From Spirochaetaceae bacterium UBA6243 (lineage in GTDB: Bacteria > Spirochaetota > Spirochaetia > Treponematales > Rectinemataceae), in the NCBI GenBank assembly GCA_002441395.1, contig DJVZ01000060.1, positions 27,122 to 32,276 of the forward strand: DNA of 5,155 nt, read 5' to 3'. Shown one piece after another: positions 1 through 5,155 of this stretch. The notes beneath the pieces are model-generated. The model made no database searches, had not been told where the DNA came from, and saw nothing but the letters and a program-made list of their open reading frames with translations. The translations under genes and the position numbers were made by a program. How positions within the stretch are numbered: position 1 is the first letter of the stretch; every line of letters begins with the position of its first letter.

Positions 1-149
1 GTCGGAATACAGCCCCGGTTGAGGCAGACACCTCCCGTTTTTCCCTTCTCGACGACAAGCGCCTTCATTCCCAATTGGGCCGCCCTGATTCCGGCCACAT
101 AGCCGGCCGGTCCCGACCCTAGTATCAATACGTCACTATCGAACCCCAT
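1..149 (-). CDS. lpdA: Dihydrolipoyl dehydrogenase, N-terminal part (runs off left edge)
   Basis: The 49 complete codons visible encode the start of a pyridine-nucleotide disulfide oxidoreductase. A beta strand (DVLIL) leads into the FAD-binding GxGxxG motif GSGPAG at residues 11-16, with an acidic residue E34 at the end of the second strand where the FAD ribose is bound. The redox-active disulfide motif GGVCLNRGCIP follows, with cysteines C42 and C47 spaced as in lipoamide dehydrogenases. The family reoxidises dihydrolipoyl groups on carrier proteins and reduces NAD in the cytoplasm. The directly preceding gene encodes a GcvH-type lipoyl protein, which supports this assignment over glutathione or mercuric reductase. 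The chosen ATG puts the FAD motif at the usual distance from the N-terminus; a weak AGGGA lies just upstream. The frame is open for many codons upstream of this ATG, so a longer form cannot be excluded. The C-terminal NAD and dimerisation domains lie outside the window. Confidence 0.93.
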   Translation of the reverse strand, partial: MGFDSDVLILGSGPAGYVAGIRAAQLGMKALVVEKGKTGGVCLNRGCIP

Positions 150-228
150 ATGATTCCCTATTTCTTTATTCTTTGTCTTTTGCCCAAGAGAGCATCGCCT
201 TTTCAAGGCAGCCCCGCACTCCTCGCAC

Positions 229-636
229 TCAATGACCCTTTTCCTGTATAAGCGCCTTGTAGGCATCGGCATTGAGCAGGTTTTTGAGCTCTTCATCCAA
301 CTTCGCGGGCTCAACGACCAACAGCCAGCCCGCATCATAGGGATCCTGGTTCAGAATGGCCGGTTCCTCGAGTACTTTCTCGTTTACTTCCTTCACTTTT
401 CCGCTTATGGGAGAATAGACGTCCGAAACTGACTTTACGGACTCCACCGACCCGAAAATTTGCATCTGCCTGACTTCACTGCCGACATCGGGCAAGCTGA
501 CTGCCACAATTTCATTCAGCATTTTCTGGGCGAAATCCGTTATGCCAATCTTGACCATGCCGTCAGGCATAATCCTGACCCACGTGTCTTCCTTCGTATA
601 CGAGGGGATCGCCCTCACTTCATATTCTTCAGCCAT
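229..636 (-). CDS. gcvH: Glycine cleavage system H-type lipoyl carrier protein
   Basis: A 135-residue protein of normal GcvH length. It shows the whole family pattern: a W-V-R-I strand near residues 19-22, VKIGITDFAQ at 28-37, the lipoyl loop ESVKSVSDVYSPISG at 65-79, and NQDPYDAGWLLVVEP near 96-110. K68 in ESVKS is the expected lipoylated lysine. In the classical system the lipoyl arm carries the aminomethyl group from GcvP to GcvT and is reoxidised by dihydrolipoyl dehydrogenase; it acts in the cytoplasm. A GAGGAG ribosome binding site six bases before the ATG fixes the start. The gene lies 35 bases after the CCG iron-sulfur gene and 79 bases before lpdA. No gcvT or gcvP is visible, so the partner may be the upstream oxidoreductase rather than glycine decarboxylase. 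The residue usually His in the conserved HEWV motif is replaced (DTWV). Related lipoate-binding proteins of sulfur oxidation (LbpA) are an alternative, but the sequence looks closer to true GcvH. Confidence 0.92.
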   Translation of the reverse strand: MAEEYEVRAIPSYTKEDTWVRIMPDGMVKIGITDFAQKMLNEIVAVSLPDVGSEVRQMQIFGSVESVKSVSDVYSPISGKVKEVNEKVLEEPAILNQDPYDAGWLLVVEPAKLDEELKNLLNADAYKALIQEKGH

Positions 637-642
637 CGACTA

Positions 643-649
643 CTCCTCT
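643..649 (-). promoter_or_regulatory. Ribosome binding site of gcvH
   Basis: AGAGGAG on the minus strand, six bases before the ATG at 636. It is a strong Shine-Dalgarno match inside the short 35-base gap after the iron-sulfur gene and supports the 135-residue H-protein start. Confidence 0.75.
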
Positions 650-671
650 TTAGTTCCGAATCTACATCCCG

Positions 672-1838
672 TCAAACGTGCATTCCCATTGCGTTGGCCA
701 CGACTACCGACAGGTCGTATACTTCCATCTTGGCCTTCCGCGCTGATTGAGTCAGTCCATTTTCGCACAAGGGACAAGCCGAGACGATGGCTTCCGCCTC
801 AGTGCCTTTCGCTTCCTGCACCCGGTCGTCCGCTATGTCCCTGGCCAGATCGGGAAAGGCCACCGCAACGACGGAACCGCCGCCGCAGCACCATGCGTTG
901 TTTTTGTTCCTCGGCATCTCGACGAATTTCGCCCCCTTGATCGATTTCAAGATAGCTCTCGGCGGCTCATAGACTTTCTCATACCGTCCGAGATGGCATG
1001 GATCGTGGTAGGTGAAGGTCGTCGCCACTTCGGTGTCGAGGGTGATTTTGCCTGATGCAATCAGATCGGCGATCACTTCGCTGCTGTGGACGACCTCGAA
1101 GGGTAGCTTACCGATTATTTCGGGATAATCGGATTTGAGCGCGTGGAAGCAGCCCGCACAGGAGGTTACGACTCTTTTGGCTCCCGCCGCCTTCAGGGCC
1201 TCGACATTGTGCTGGATCACTTCTTCGGACAGGGGCGCATTCCCGTCCCAAAGTTCCGGAACGCCGCAGCACCACTCGTTCTCTCCAAGGTACGCGACAT
1301 TGACGCCGCCCTTCTGGAGAACAGCCACGGTAGCTCTGGCTATTTTGGGATTCCGGTACGCCGCGTAACAACCGGCGAAGTAGACCGTGTCTCCCTGTAC
1401 CGGGAGATTCAAGCCCGCGGCCCAGGCGCTGCGCCTTCCTTCCGGCTCGCCAAAAGGATTGTGGACCTTTTCCATATTGGCATCCACCGCCTTGAGCGGT
1501 TCGGGAGGGCCATAGCCCGCCTTGACGAGATCGACTCTCAAGGCGCGGGTGATTTTTCCTTCATCGATGAGTTTTTCGCCTGTTCGCGGATCGACTCTTC
1601 CGCATTGCTCGTGGCAATTGTCACAGCCAAGGCAGGTAAAGGTGCTCTCCATGAGCTCATCGCTGTATTTCAGCCGGCCTTCGAGAATTGCCCGCGCGAT
1701 CTGGTTTCTGCCTCTGGCTACGGAGGGATCAAAACCGCCCGAGTGTTGCTGTACGGGACATATGTACCCGTTCTCCCCGACGATGCACATTCCACATCTG
1801 CTGCATACGGTTACTGCTTGTTTATATTTTTCCAGCAT
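672..1838 (-). CDS. CCG-domain iron-sulfur oxidoreductase subunit (GlcF/HdrD-like)
   Basis: A 388-residue soluble protein. The N-terminal ferredoxin-like region has two cysteine clusters: C12-x2-C15-x2-C18-x8-C27-P and C69-x2-C72-x2-C75-x3-C79-G, expected to bind [4Fe-4S] clusters. Two CCG domains follow: the first has C157, C190-C191-G and C227-x2-C230; the second has C281, C317-C318-G and C355-x2-C358. This order is that of GlcF, GlpC, LldE and HdrD proteins, which take electrons from a flavoprotein dehydrogenase; in HdrD, CCG domains carry the cluster that cleaves a disulfide. The flavoprotein gene lies 14 bases upstream, so a two-subunit complex is likely. The start is set by AAGGAGG nine bases before the ATG and by the cysteine motif just after it; a longer open frame upstream overlaps the flavoprotein gene and is not credible. 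The first cluster has eight residues between the third and fourth cysteine where three is usual, and the second ends in C-G rather than C-P. The substrate is unknown. Confidence 0.9.
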   Translation of the reverse strand: MLEKYKQAVTVCSRCGMCIVGENGYICPVQQHSGGFDPSVARGRNQIARAILEGRLKYSDELMESTFTCLGCDNCHEQCGRVDPRTGEKLIDEGKITRALRVDLVKAGYGPPEPLKAVDANMEKVHNPFGEPEGRRSAWAAGLNLPVQGDTVYFAGCYAAYRNPKIARATVAVLQKGGVNVAYLGENEWCCGVPELWDGNAPLSEEVIQHNVEALKAAGAKRVVTSCAGCFHALKSDYPEIIGKLPFEVVHSSEVIADLIASGKITLDTEVATTFTYHDPCHLGRYEKVYEPPRAILKSIKGAKFVEMPRNKNNAWCCGGGSVVAVAFPDLARDIADDRVQEAKGTEAEAIVSACPLCENGLTQSARKAKMEVYDLSVVVANAMGMHV

Positions 1839-1847
1839 GTTCTTCTT

Positions 1848-1854
1848 CCTCCTT
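1848..1854 (-). promoter_or_regulatory. Ribosome binding site of the CCG iron-sulfur gene
   Basis: AAGGAGG on the minus strand, nine bases before the ATG at 1838. Its first two bases belong to the TAA stop codon of the flavoprotein gene, so termination and reinitiation are close together and translational coupling of the two subunits is likely. It decides the start over the longer open frame reaching back to 2075. Confidence 0.8.
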
Positions 1855-3298
1855 ACAGGTTCCAAAGGCCAGGATTGAGTATATTGTTCGGATCGAGCGT
1901 CTTCTTGATGCCGCTCATGACTTTGTAGTAGGTGGGCGACCAGGCTGAGCTTATGCTGCTCGAATGATTGCCCTGCGCATAGGCTGAGAATGTTCCATTT
2001 TTCAGCATGAAATCGGCCCCGGCCTTCCAAAGCTTCCTGTTGTGTTCTTCCACGCCGGGGACGGTGTCGTCCCAATGAATCGTTATGCCTATAAGCATGG
2101 TATTTGCGATAGGCACCGTATACAGCCCGCCGCTCGTGCGATATTTCGCGTTTTCTTCCTTGAATTGATTATTCAGAATATCCAGCATTCTCTTCGCGTA
2201 TTCCAAAGACTGCGACCTCGTGGACATCGATTCCCATGTCATAAACGGACAGGACATGGCGCAGACATCATGCACAAAGGCTCCCGTGCCGGTGGCGCCG
2301 GTAGCGGCATAATGATTCAGTGCAGGAGTTCCCCTGGTCGCGCCAAAGCCTGTGCAGATCTTTTCGATCTCCTTGAGCCTCAGATCCACGTCCGCCTCGG
2401 AATCGCCTTCCACGGCCATGAACAATGCGCCATATCCATGCATGTCGCCGGCCATGGCGCGCACCATATGATTGGCCATTTCGAACATGATCAGGTTTGT
2501 GTAGAGGACGGTTGGGGATTCGGCCATCTTTAACTGTGCAGCCCATATATTTTCCATCGTGTCAAAAACATAGCTGGCGGCTTTGCTGTATTTCGGGATA
2601 GGGTAAATCTTGATCGCCACTTCGGTGATGATGCCCAGCGCACCGCCCGAGCCGATGAAAAGACTTGTGAGATCCGGCCCTGTCACTTCCCGAAACTCGA
2701 TGTCTTTCCGATAAATATTCGAATCCGGCCCGGCCCCCGTGGTGATGATGTCGCCGGTGGGGAGCACGACTTTTAGACCCAATATGTGGCCCCAGTTGCA
2801 TCCTACCGAGGAGACATTCTTCCCAAAACCGGCGCCGGCGATCCCGCTCGTCACTCCGCCTATCGTGGCCGTGAAGTAGGGTCCTATAACGGTATTGGCG
2901 TAATACCCATAGGGTCGCAACGCATCGTCGATCCTGCTGTTGCGGGCGCCGGCTCCACAGGTTGCTTTCAGGTTCGCGATGTCGACTTCCACTTTATCCA
3001 GCCGCCCCATGTCAATCACGATGTTCCTTGTCGGCTCGCCCTTGGTAACTCCGCCGCCCGCCTGCCCGCCGCCCTTCAATACGATCGGATACCCCGTCCG
3101 GTTTGCGAGCTTGACGATTTCCGACACTTCCTCGGTGGTTCCGGGCCGGACGATGATTCCGGGCATCGACCCCGGAAAGGCGCTGATGTCGCGTGAATAC
3201 GTCTCAAGGACAAAGTCCTCATCCGCGACATACTTTGACCCAACGATTGCGGCCAAAGGATCATGCAAGTGATGATGTCTAATCGCCATTGTCACCAT
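1853..3298 (-). CDS. FAD-binding oxidoreductase, GlcD/VAO superfamily
   Basis: A 481-residue flavoprotein. The N-terminal half is a PCMH-type FAD-binding domain (about 45-228): P-G-I-I-V-R-P-G-T-T-E-E-V at 46-58, the pyrophosphate loop PIVLKGGGQAGGG at 71-83, ATIGGVTSGIAG at 144-155, LGLKVVLPTGDII at 173-185, and GPDLTSLFIGSGGALGIITE at 207-226. The C-terminal half is the substrate domain and ends DPNNILNPGLWNL, the usual FAD-oxidase C-terminus. Relatives include GlcD glycolate oxidase, D-lactate dehydrogenases and vanillyl-alcohol oxidase; the CCG iron-sulfur gene next door favours a dehydrogenase of the GlcD-GlcF kind. There is no signal peptide or membrane segment. Several signatures are altered: GNHSSS at 443-448 replaces GEHG, LKGGG replaces PRGGG, and GSGGALG replaces GSEGTLG, so the substrate may not be glycolate or lactate. 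The N-terminus has a histidine-rich stretch, RHHHLHD. The first ATG is chosen because AAGGAG lies eight bases before it; M4 is a weaker choice. Confidence 0.9.
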   Translation of the reverse strand: MVTMAIRHHHLHDPLAAIVGSKYVADEDFVLETYSRDISAFPGSMPGIIVRPGTTEEVSEIVKLANRTGYPIVLKGGGQAGGGVTKGEPTRNIVIDMGRLDKVEVDIANLKATCGAGARNSRIDDALRPYGYYANTVIGPYFTATIGGVTSGIAGAGFGKNVSSVGCNWGHILGLKVVLPTGDIITTGAGPDSNIYRKDIEFREVTGPDLTSLFIGSGGALGIITEVAIKIYPIPKYSKAASYVFDTMENIWAAQLKMAESPTVLYTNLIMFEMANHMVRAMAGDMHGYGALFMAVEGDSEADVDLRLKEIEKICTGFGATRGTPALNHYAATGATGTGAFVHDVCAMSCPFMTWESMSTRSQSLEYAKRMLDILNNQFKEENAKYRTSGGLYTVPIANTMLIGITIHWDDTVPGVEEHNRKLWKAGADFMLKNGTFSAYAQGNHSSSISSAWSPTYYKVMSGIKKTLDPNNILNPGLWNL

Positions 3299-3306
3299 AG
3301 TTCCTT

Positions 3307-3312
3307 CTCCTT
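3307..3312 (-). promoter_or_regulatory. Ribosome binding site of the FAD oxidoreductase gene
   Basis: AAGGAG on the minus strand, eight bases before the ATG at 3298. The spacing favours this ATG over the in-frame ATG three codons later. Confidence 0.7.
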
Positions 3313-3338
3313 CTATTTTTGATCCGCTCCGTGCGTGG

Positions 3339-3366
3339 AATAAAATCTTTCTTTATCGATTTTATT
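3339..3366. repeat. Perfect 9-base inverted repeat over the operon start site (candidate operator)
   Basis: AATAAAATC at 3339-3347 is followed after 10 bases by its exact reverse complement GATTTTATT at 3358-3366. The arms are 19 bases apart, centre to centre, close to two helical turns, as for a dimeric DNA-binding protein. The right arm overlaps the operon -10 box and the predicted start site near 3357, so only one arm would be in the transcript and a DNA operator fits better than an RNA hairpin. The AT-rich composition makes chance more likely. The protein that binds is unknown; the PucR-family product next door is a candidate. Confidence 0.45.
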
Positions 3367-3369
3367 ATA
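3364..3369 (-). promoter_or_regulatory. Operon promoter: TATAAT -10 box
   Basis: Read on the minus strand, 3369-3364 is a perfect TATAAT, predicting a start near 3357 and a leader of about 59 bases before the flavoprotein ATG. No TTGACA-like -35 box is present at 15-18 bases upstream (the hexamer at 17 bases is CTATGC). A perfect -10 with a poor -35 is typical of promoters that need an activator, which fits the divergent PucR-type gene. Confidence 0.5.
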
Positions 3370-3404
3370 TACCAGACATTTTAACTGCATAGATTCACTT
3401 TGAC

Positions 3405-3419
3405 TGAACATCATATTCA
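3405..3419. promoter_or_regulatory. Imperfect palindrome, candidate activator site
   Basis: TGAACATCATATTCA is a 15-base palindrome with six of seven pairs matching around C3412 (TGAA/TTCA outer arms, AT/AT inner). Its centre is about 55 bases upstream of the predicted operon start, a usual position for an activator touching RNA polymerase. It lies just upstream of the regulator's own promoter. Assignment to the PucR-type protein is an inference. Confidence 0.35.
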
Positions 3420-3426
3420 TCATGCC

Positions 3427-3455
3427 TTGTCATTTTGTGCATTTTGCACTAAAAT
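3427..3455 (+). promoter_or_regulatory. Promoter of the PucR-family regulator gene
   Basis: TTGTCA at 3427-3432 and TAAAAT at 3450-3455 each match the sigma-70 consensus at five of six positions and are separated by the ideal 17 bases. The predicted start is near 3462, about 11 bases before the ATG at 3473, giving a very short leader with no clear Shine-Dalgarno sequence. This promoter also argues against the upstream in-frame ATG at 3422. Confidence 0.55.
3433..3453. promoter_or_regulatory. Palindrome inside the regulator promoter (candidate autoregulatory operator)
   Basis: The core is a perfect inverted repeat GTGCA-TTT-TGCAC at 3437-3449, extended by TTT at 3433-3435 pairing with AAA at 3451-3453 after one mismatch. 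It fills the whole spacer between the -35 and -10 boxes and runs into the -10, where a bound protein would block RNA polymerase. Autorepression by the encoded regulator is the simplest reading. Confidence 0.5.
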
Positions 3456-3472
3456 TTACTCACTGCAGAATT

Positions 3473-4951
3473 ATGAAATTAAGTATGTGGATCCTCGCCG
3501 ACTGGCTCGGCGAATTCGCTCCATCTCTACATATCATCGAGGGGAAAGCCGGACTGACGGGCACCCGGCTCTATTCGGCCGGCTCCCCGGAACAGGACCC
3601 TTCCGCGGCCATCATTGGCGATGCTGCCCAAATGCTTCCCCGCGGCTCCCGGGCCCGGACAGATGCGGTGCTGTGCCTCAATGGAGAAGACTGGCTGCTG
3701 TTTGACCATGGCGATGTTGGGGTAATCCTGAATGCGTGCCTGGAGGCGTTCGAGTTCTACAATGCATGGGAATCCGCCATAAAAGACGTCGCATACGCAA
3801 GCCCGGACGCACCTTTCGAAAAGCTGCTCGACCTGAGCTCTCCCGTACTCAAGAATCCCATCCTCGTCGCCGACTGGAAGGGCGAGGTATTGGCAATATC
3901 CAGGAATCACAAGCCGATCGCCGACCGGGAAACATGGGGACACTGGGTGGACCAGGGCTATTTCCCTTCATATACGTACGACCGATTGAAAAATTATCCC
4001 CAGTTTCTCGAGGACATGAACCGCAGTGAGGAAATCCGGATTTTCGATTTTCCCCAGTTCGAGTACCGCTGCATACACTTCAGCGTCCGGTACAACAATG
4101 AAACGTCGCTGTACGTCCACATCATCGAAGATGACACGAAACTCACGGAAGGCCTGATTCAGGTAGCGTCGGTACTAAAGCAGACGATCGCCATCGTGCT
4201 GGACCGAAGCAATGTCATGGCAAAAACCAATCAGATTGTATCATTGTTTTCGGATATCATCGCGGGGAAGTACCCCGAACGGGATGCGCTGGTCTGGGTG
4301 CGGTCACAGCTGGGCTGGGACAAGTCGAAAGCCTGGTATTTGGTCATTTTCCGCAACTTCCTCCCTGAATCTTTCTCGGAAACAGCGCTTCTGGAAGTAC
4401 TGAAAAAGCAAGTCCGGAAAGGCTGCAGTTTCATCTGGGAAAACCATCCCATCATGATAGTCGACTGCGAGGAATGGTCCGTGGCGTTCCCCAAAATCAA
4501 GAAACTTCTGGGCGGGAGCGGTTTTTGCTGTGGCGTTTCCATGCCGTTCGACAAGCAAAAAGACCTCCCCTTCGCCCTCAATCAAGCCAAGCTTTCCATG
4601 GAGCTTTCGGATGGCAAAAACACAATAGCCATGTGCGAGGACTGCGCATGGAGCTATATCGTCAATGAAATAAAGAGCCAGATCACCGACATGCAAATGC
4701 TCCATCCTGCCGTCAAAGTGCTCCAGGAACATGATCGGCAGACGGGGGGCCAGCTTACCAGGACGCTCTATGAATATCTCCGCCATGAGAGGAGCGCGGA
4801 CGCGACGTCCAAGGCTCTTTTCATTCACCGCAACTCACTCCGCTACCGCTTGGACCGGATAGAGGAATTGATCGACGCGGACCTGAATGACCCGGACACG
4901 CGTATGTACATCATTCTGTCGTATGAAATAAAGGAAATGACGAGTTCTTGA
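3473..4951 (+). CDS. PucR-family transcriptional regulator
   Basis: A 492-residue cytoplasmic protein beginning MKLSMWILADWL. The C-terminus (about 428-487) is the PucR-type helix-turn-helix: L-T-R-T-L-Y-E-Y-L followed by HRNSLRYRLDRIEEL from residue 452 and a D-L-x-D-P-D-T-R segment. The segment around 120-245 (ILVADWKGEVLAIS at 130-143, later strands and a helix ending QTIAIVLDRS) resembles a PAS or GAF-like ligand sensor, and the part between it and the HTH resembles the GGDEF-derived region common in CdaR/PucR proteins. Such proteins usually act as ligand-responsive regulators of nearby catabolic genes. The divergent position beside the oxidoreductase operon suggests it senses that pathway's substrate. 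The ATG at 3473 is chosen because the promoter and palindrome lie between it and the in-frame ATG at 3422; M5 (3485) is also possible, and neither has a clear ribosome binding site. Its last 41 bases overlap the convergent neighbour. Confidence 0.88.
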   Translation: MKLSMWILADWLGEFAPSLHIIEGKAGLTGTRLYSAGSPEQDPSAAIIGDAAQMLPRGSRARTDAVLCLNGEDWLLFDHGDVGVILNACLEAFEFYNAWESAIKDVAYASPDAPFEKLLDLSSPVLKNPILVADWKGEVLAISRNHKPIADRETWGHWVDQGYFPSYTYDRLKNYPQFLEDMNRSEEIRIFDFPQFEYRCIHFSVRYNNETSLYVHIIEDDTKLTEGLIQVASVLKQTIAIVLDRSNVMAKTNQIVSLFSDIIAGKYPERDALVWVRSQLGWDKSKAWYLVIFRNFLPESFSETALLEVLKKQVRKGCSFIWENHPIMIVDCEEWSVAFPKIKKLLGGSGFCCGVSMPFDKQKDLPFALNQAKLSMELSDGKNTIAMCEDCAWSYIVNEIKSQITDMQMLHPAVKVLQEHDRQTGGQLTRTLYEYLRHERSADATSKALFIHRNSLRYRLDRIEELIDADLNDPDTRMYIILSYEIKEMTSS

Positions 4952-5155
4952 GGGCGCCGACGAGCGTGCCTTCGCCGCCCGACATACTCGTCCCGCCGAT
5001 GCCTGCGGCTTCCCAGAGGTCGAAGGTCTTCCTGTAATGGCCGTAGAGCGCTTCGAGGGCTGTCTGGAGCTCCTCCGGAATGCTCAAAGGATCGAGCTGG
5101 TCGGCGTTGCCGAAAAGATCGAACACGCGCGCGAGCCCGACTTTCCGGTTCACGC
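4911..5155 (-). CDS. Unidentified protein, C-terminal part (runs off right edge)
   Basis: An open frame enters from the right edge and ends at TGA (4913-4911). About 81 residues are visible. The codons upstream of the overlap mostly end in G or C, like the neighbouring genes, so it is probably truly coding. The segment around residues ELQTALEALYGHYRKTFDLWEAAG looks helical, followed by a glycine-rich stretch (GIGGTSMSGGEG) and a short tail. No membrane segment or cysteine motif is visible. A GTG at 5153 could be a start, but a gene beginning outside the window is more likely. The last ten or so residues lie in the overlap with the regulator gene and have a different, AT-richer composition. 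I do not recognise the family and assign no function. Confidence 0.6.
   Translation of the reverse strand, partial: VNRKVGLARVFDLFGNADQLDPLSIPEELQTALEALYGHYRKTFDLWEAAGIGGTSMSGGEGTLVGALKNSSFPLFHTTE

Larger units (their letters stand above)
1..3298 (-). other. Probable four-gene operon: flavoprotein, CCG protein, GcvH, Lpd
   Basis: Four genes on one strand with gaps of 14, 35 and 79 bases, no rho-independent terminator between them, and a single candidate promoter upstream of the first. The only hairpin in the gaps (197-209) has a five-base stem and lacks a following T-run. The operon may continue past base 1. Confidence 0.7.

Noticed and set aside
197..209. Hairpin GCCTT-TTC-AAGGC between gcvH and lpdA as a terminator
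   Set aside because: The stem is only five pairs and no T-run follows on the minus strand.
1143..1928. 261-residue open frame on the plus strand
   Set aside because: It lies antisense to the CCG iron-sulfur gene, which has complete family motifs; the long frame comes from GC-rich codon structure.
672..2075. Longer open frame for the CCG iron-sulfur gene, starting at 2075
   Set aside because: The extra 79 residues lie wholly in another frame of the flavoprotein gene, and AAGGAGG sits nine bases before the ATG at 1838.
3319..3346. TTGATC-16-TAAAAT as a second plus-strand promoter for the regulator
   Set aside because: A fair match, but it lies within the operon leader, gives a leader of about 120 bases, and the promoter at 3427-3455 is better.
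3427..3455. Sigma-54 promoter around TTGCA at 3444-3448
   Set aside because: No GG dinucleotide at the -24 position and no enhancer-binding regulator in the window.
3422..3472. Upstream in-frame ATG of the regulator at 3422
   Set aside because: It lies ahead of the -35/-10 promoter and the palindrome, has no ribosome binding site, and the family-like N-terminus begins at the ATG at 3473.
4304..4828. 174-residue open frame on the minus strand inside the regulator
   Set aside because: Antisense shadow of a well-supported gene, with no recognisable motifs.

Overview
The window reads as part of a bacterial chromosome with moderate to high GC in third codon positions. Strong purine-rich Shine-Dalgarno sequences and a PucR-type regulator beginning MKLSMWILADWL suggest an anaerobic Firmicute (Clostridia, Peptococcaceae or Negativicutes type). 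That assignment is an inference from style, not a taxonomic proof.

Layout: a four-gene set on the minus strand runs leftward from about 3298 to beyond base 1. In order of transcription it encodes an FAD-dependent oxidoreductase of the GlcD/VAO superfamily (3298-1853), an iron-sulfur protein with two cysteine-rich CCG domains of the GlcF/HdrD type (1838-672), a GcvH-type lipoyl carrier protein (636-229), and the N-terminus of a dihydrolipoyl dehydrogenase (149 to past base 1). Spacings of 14, 35 and 79 bases and a common strand point to one operon. A divergent gene at 3473-4951 encodes a PucR-family regulator. A further gene on the minus strand enters from the right edge and converges on it, overlapping its 3' end by 41 bases; only the C-terminus is visible and I do not recognise it.

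The 174-base divergent intergenic region (3299-3472) is dense in signals. It holds a perfect TATAAT -10 box without a good -35 for the operon, a 9+9 perfect inverted repeat over the predicted operon start site, a 15-base imperfect palindrome about 55 bases upstream of that start, and a good sigma-70-like promoter for the regulator whose -35/-10 spacer is filled by another palindrome. This arrangement suits a regulator that controls itself and the operon.

How the genes may work together (inference): the FAD protein oxidises a small organic substrate, possibly a 2-hydroxy acid. Electrons pass to the CCG iron-sulfur protein, a family that includes disulfide reductases. The lipoyl group on the GcvH-like protein could be the disulfide partner, with dihydrolipoyl dehydrogenase exchanging electrons with NAD. 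No gcvT or gcvP is in view, so a role for this H-protein outside classical glycine cleavage is plausible but unproven. No RNA genes, mobile elements, CRISPR arrays or clear terminators were seen.
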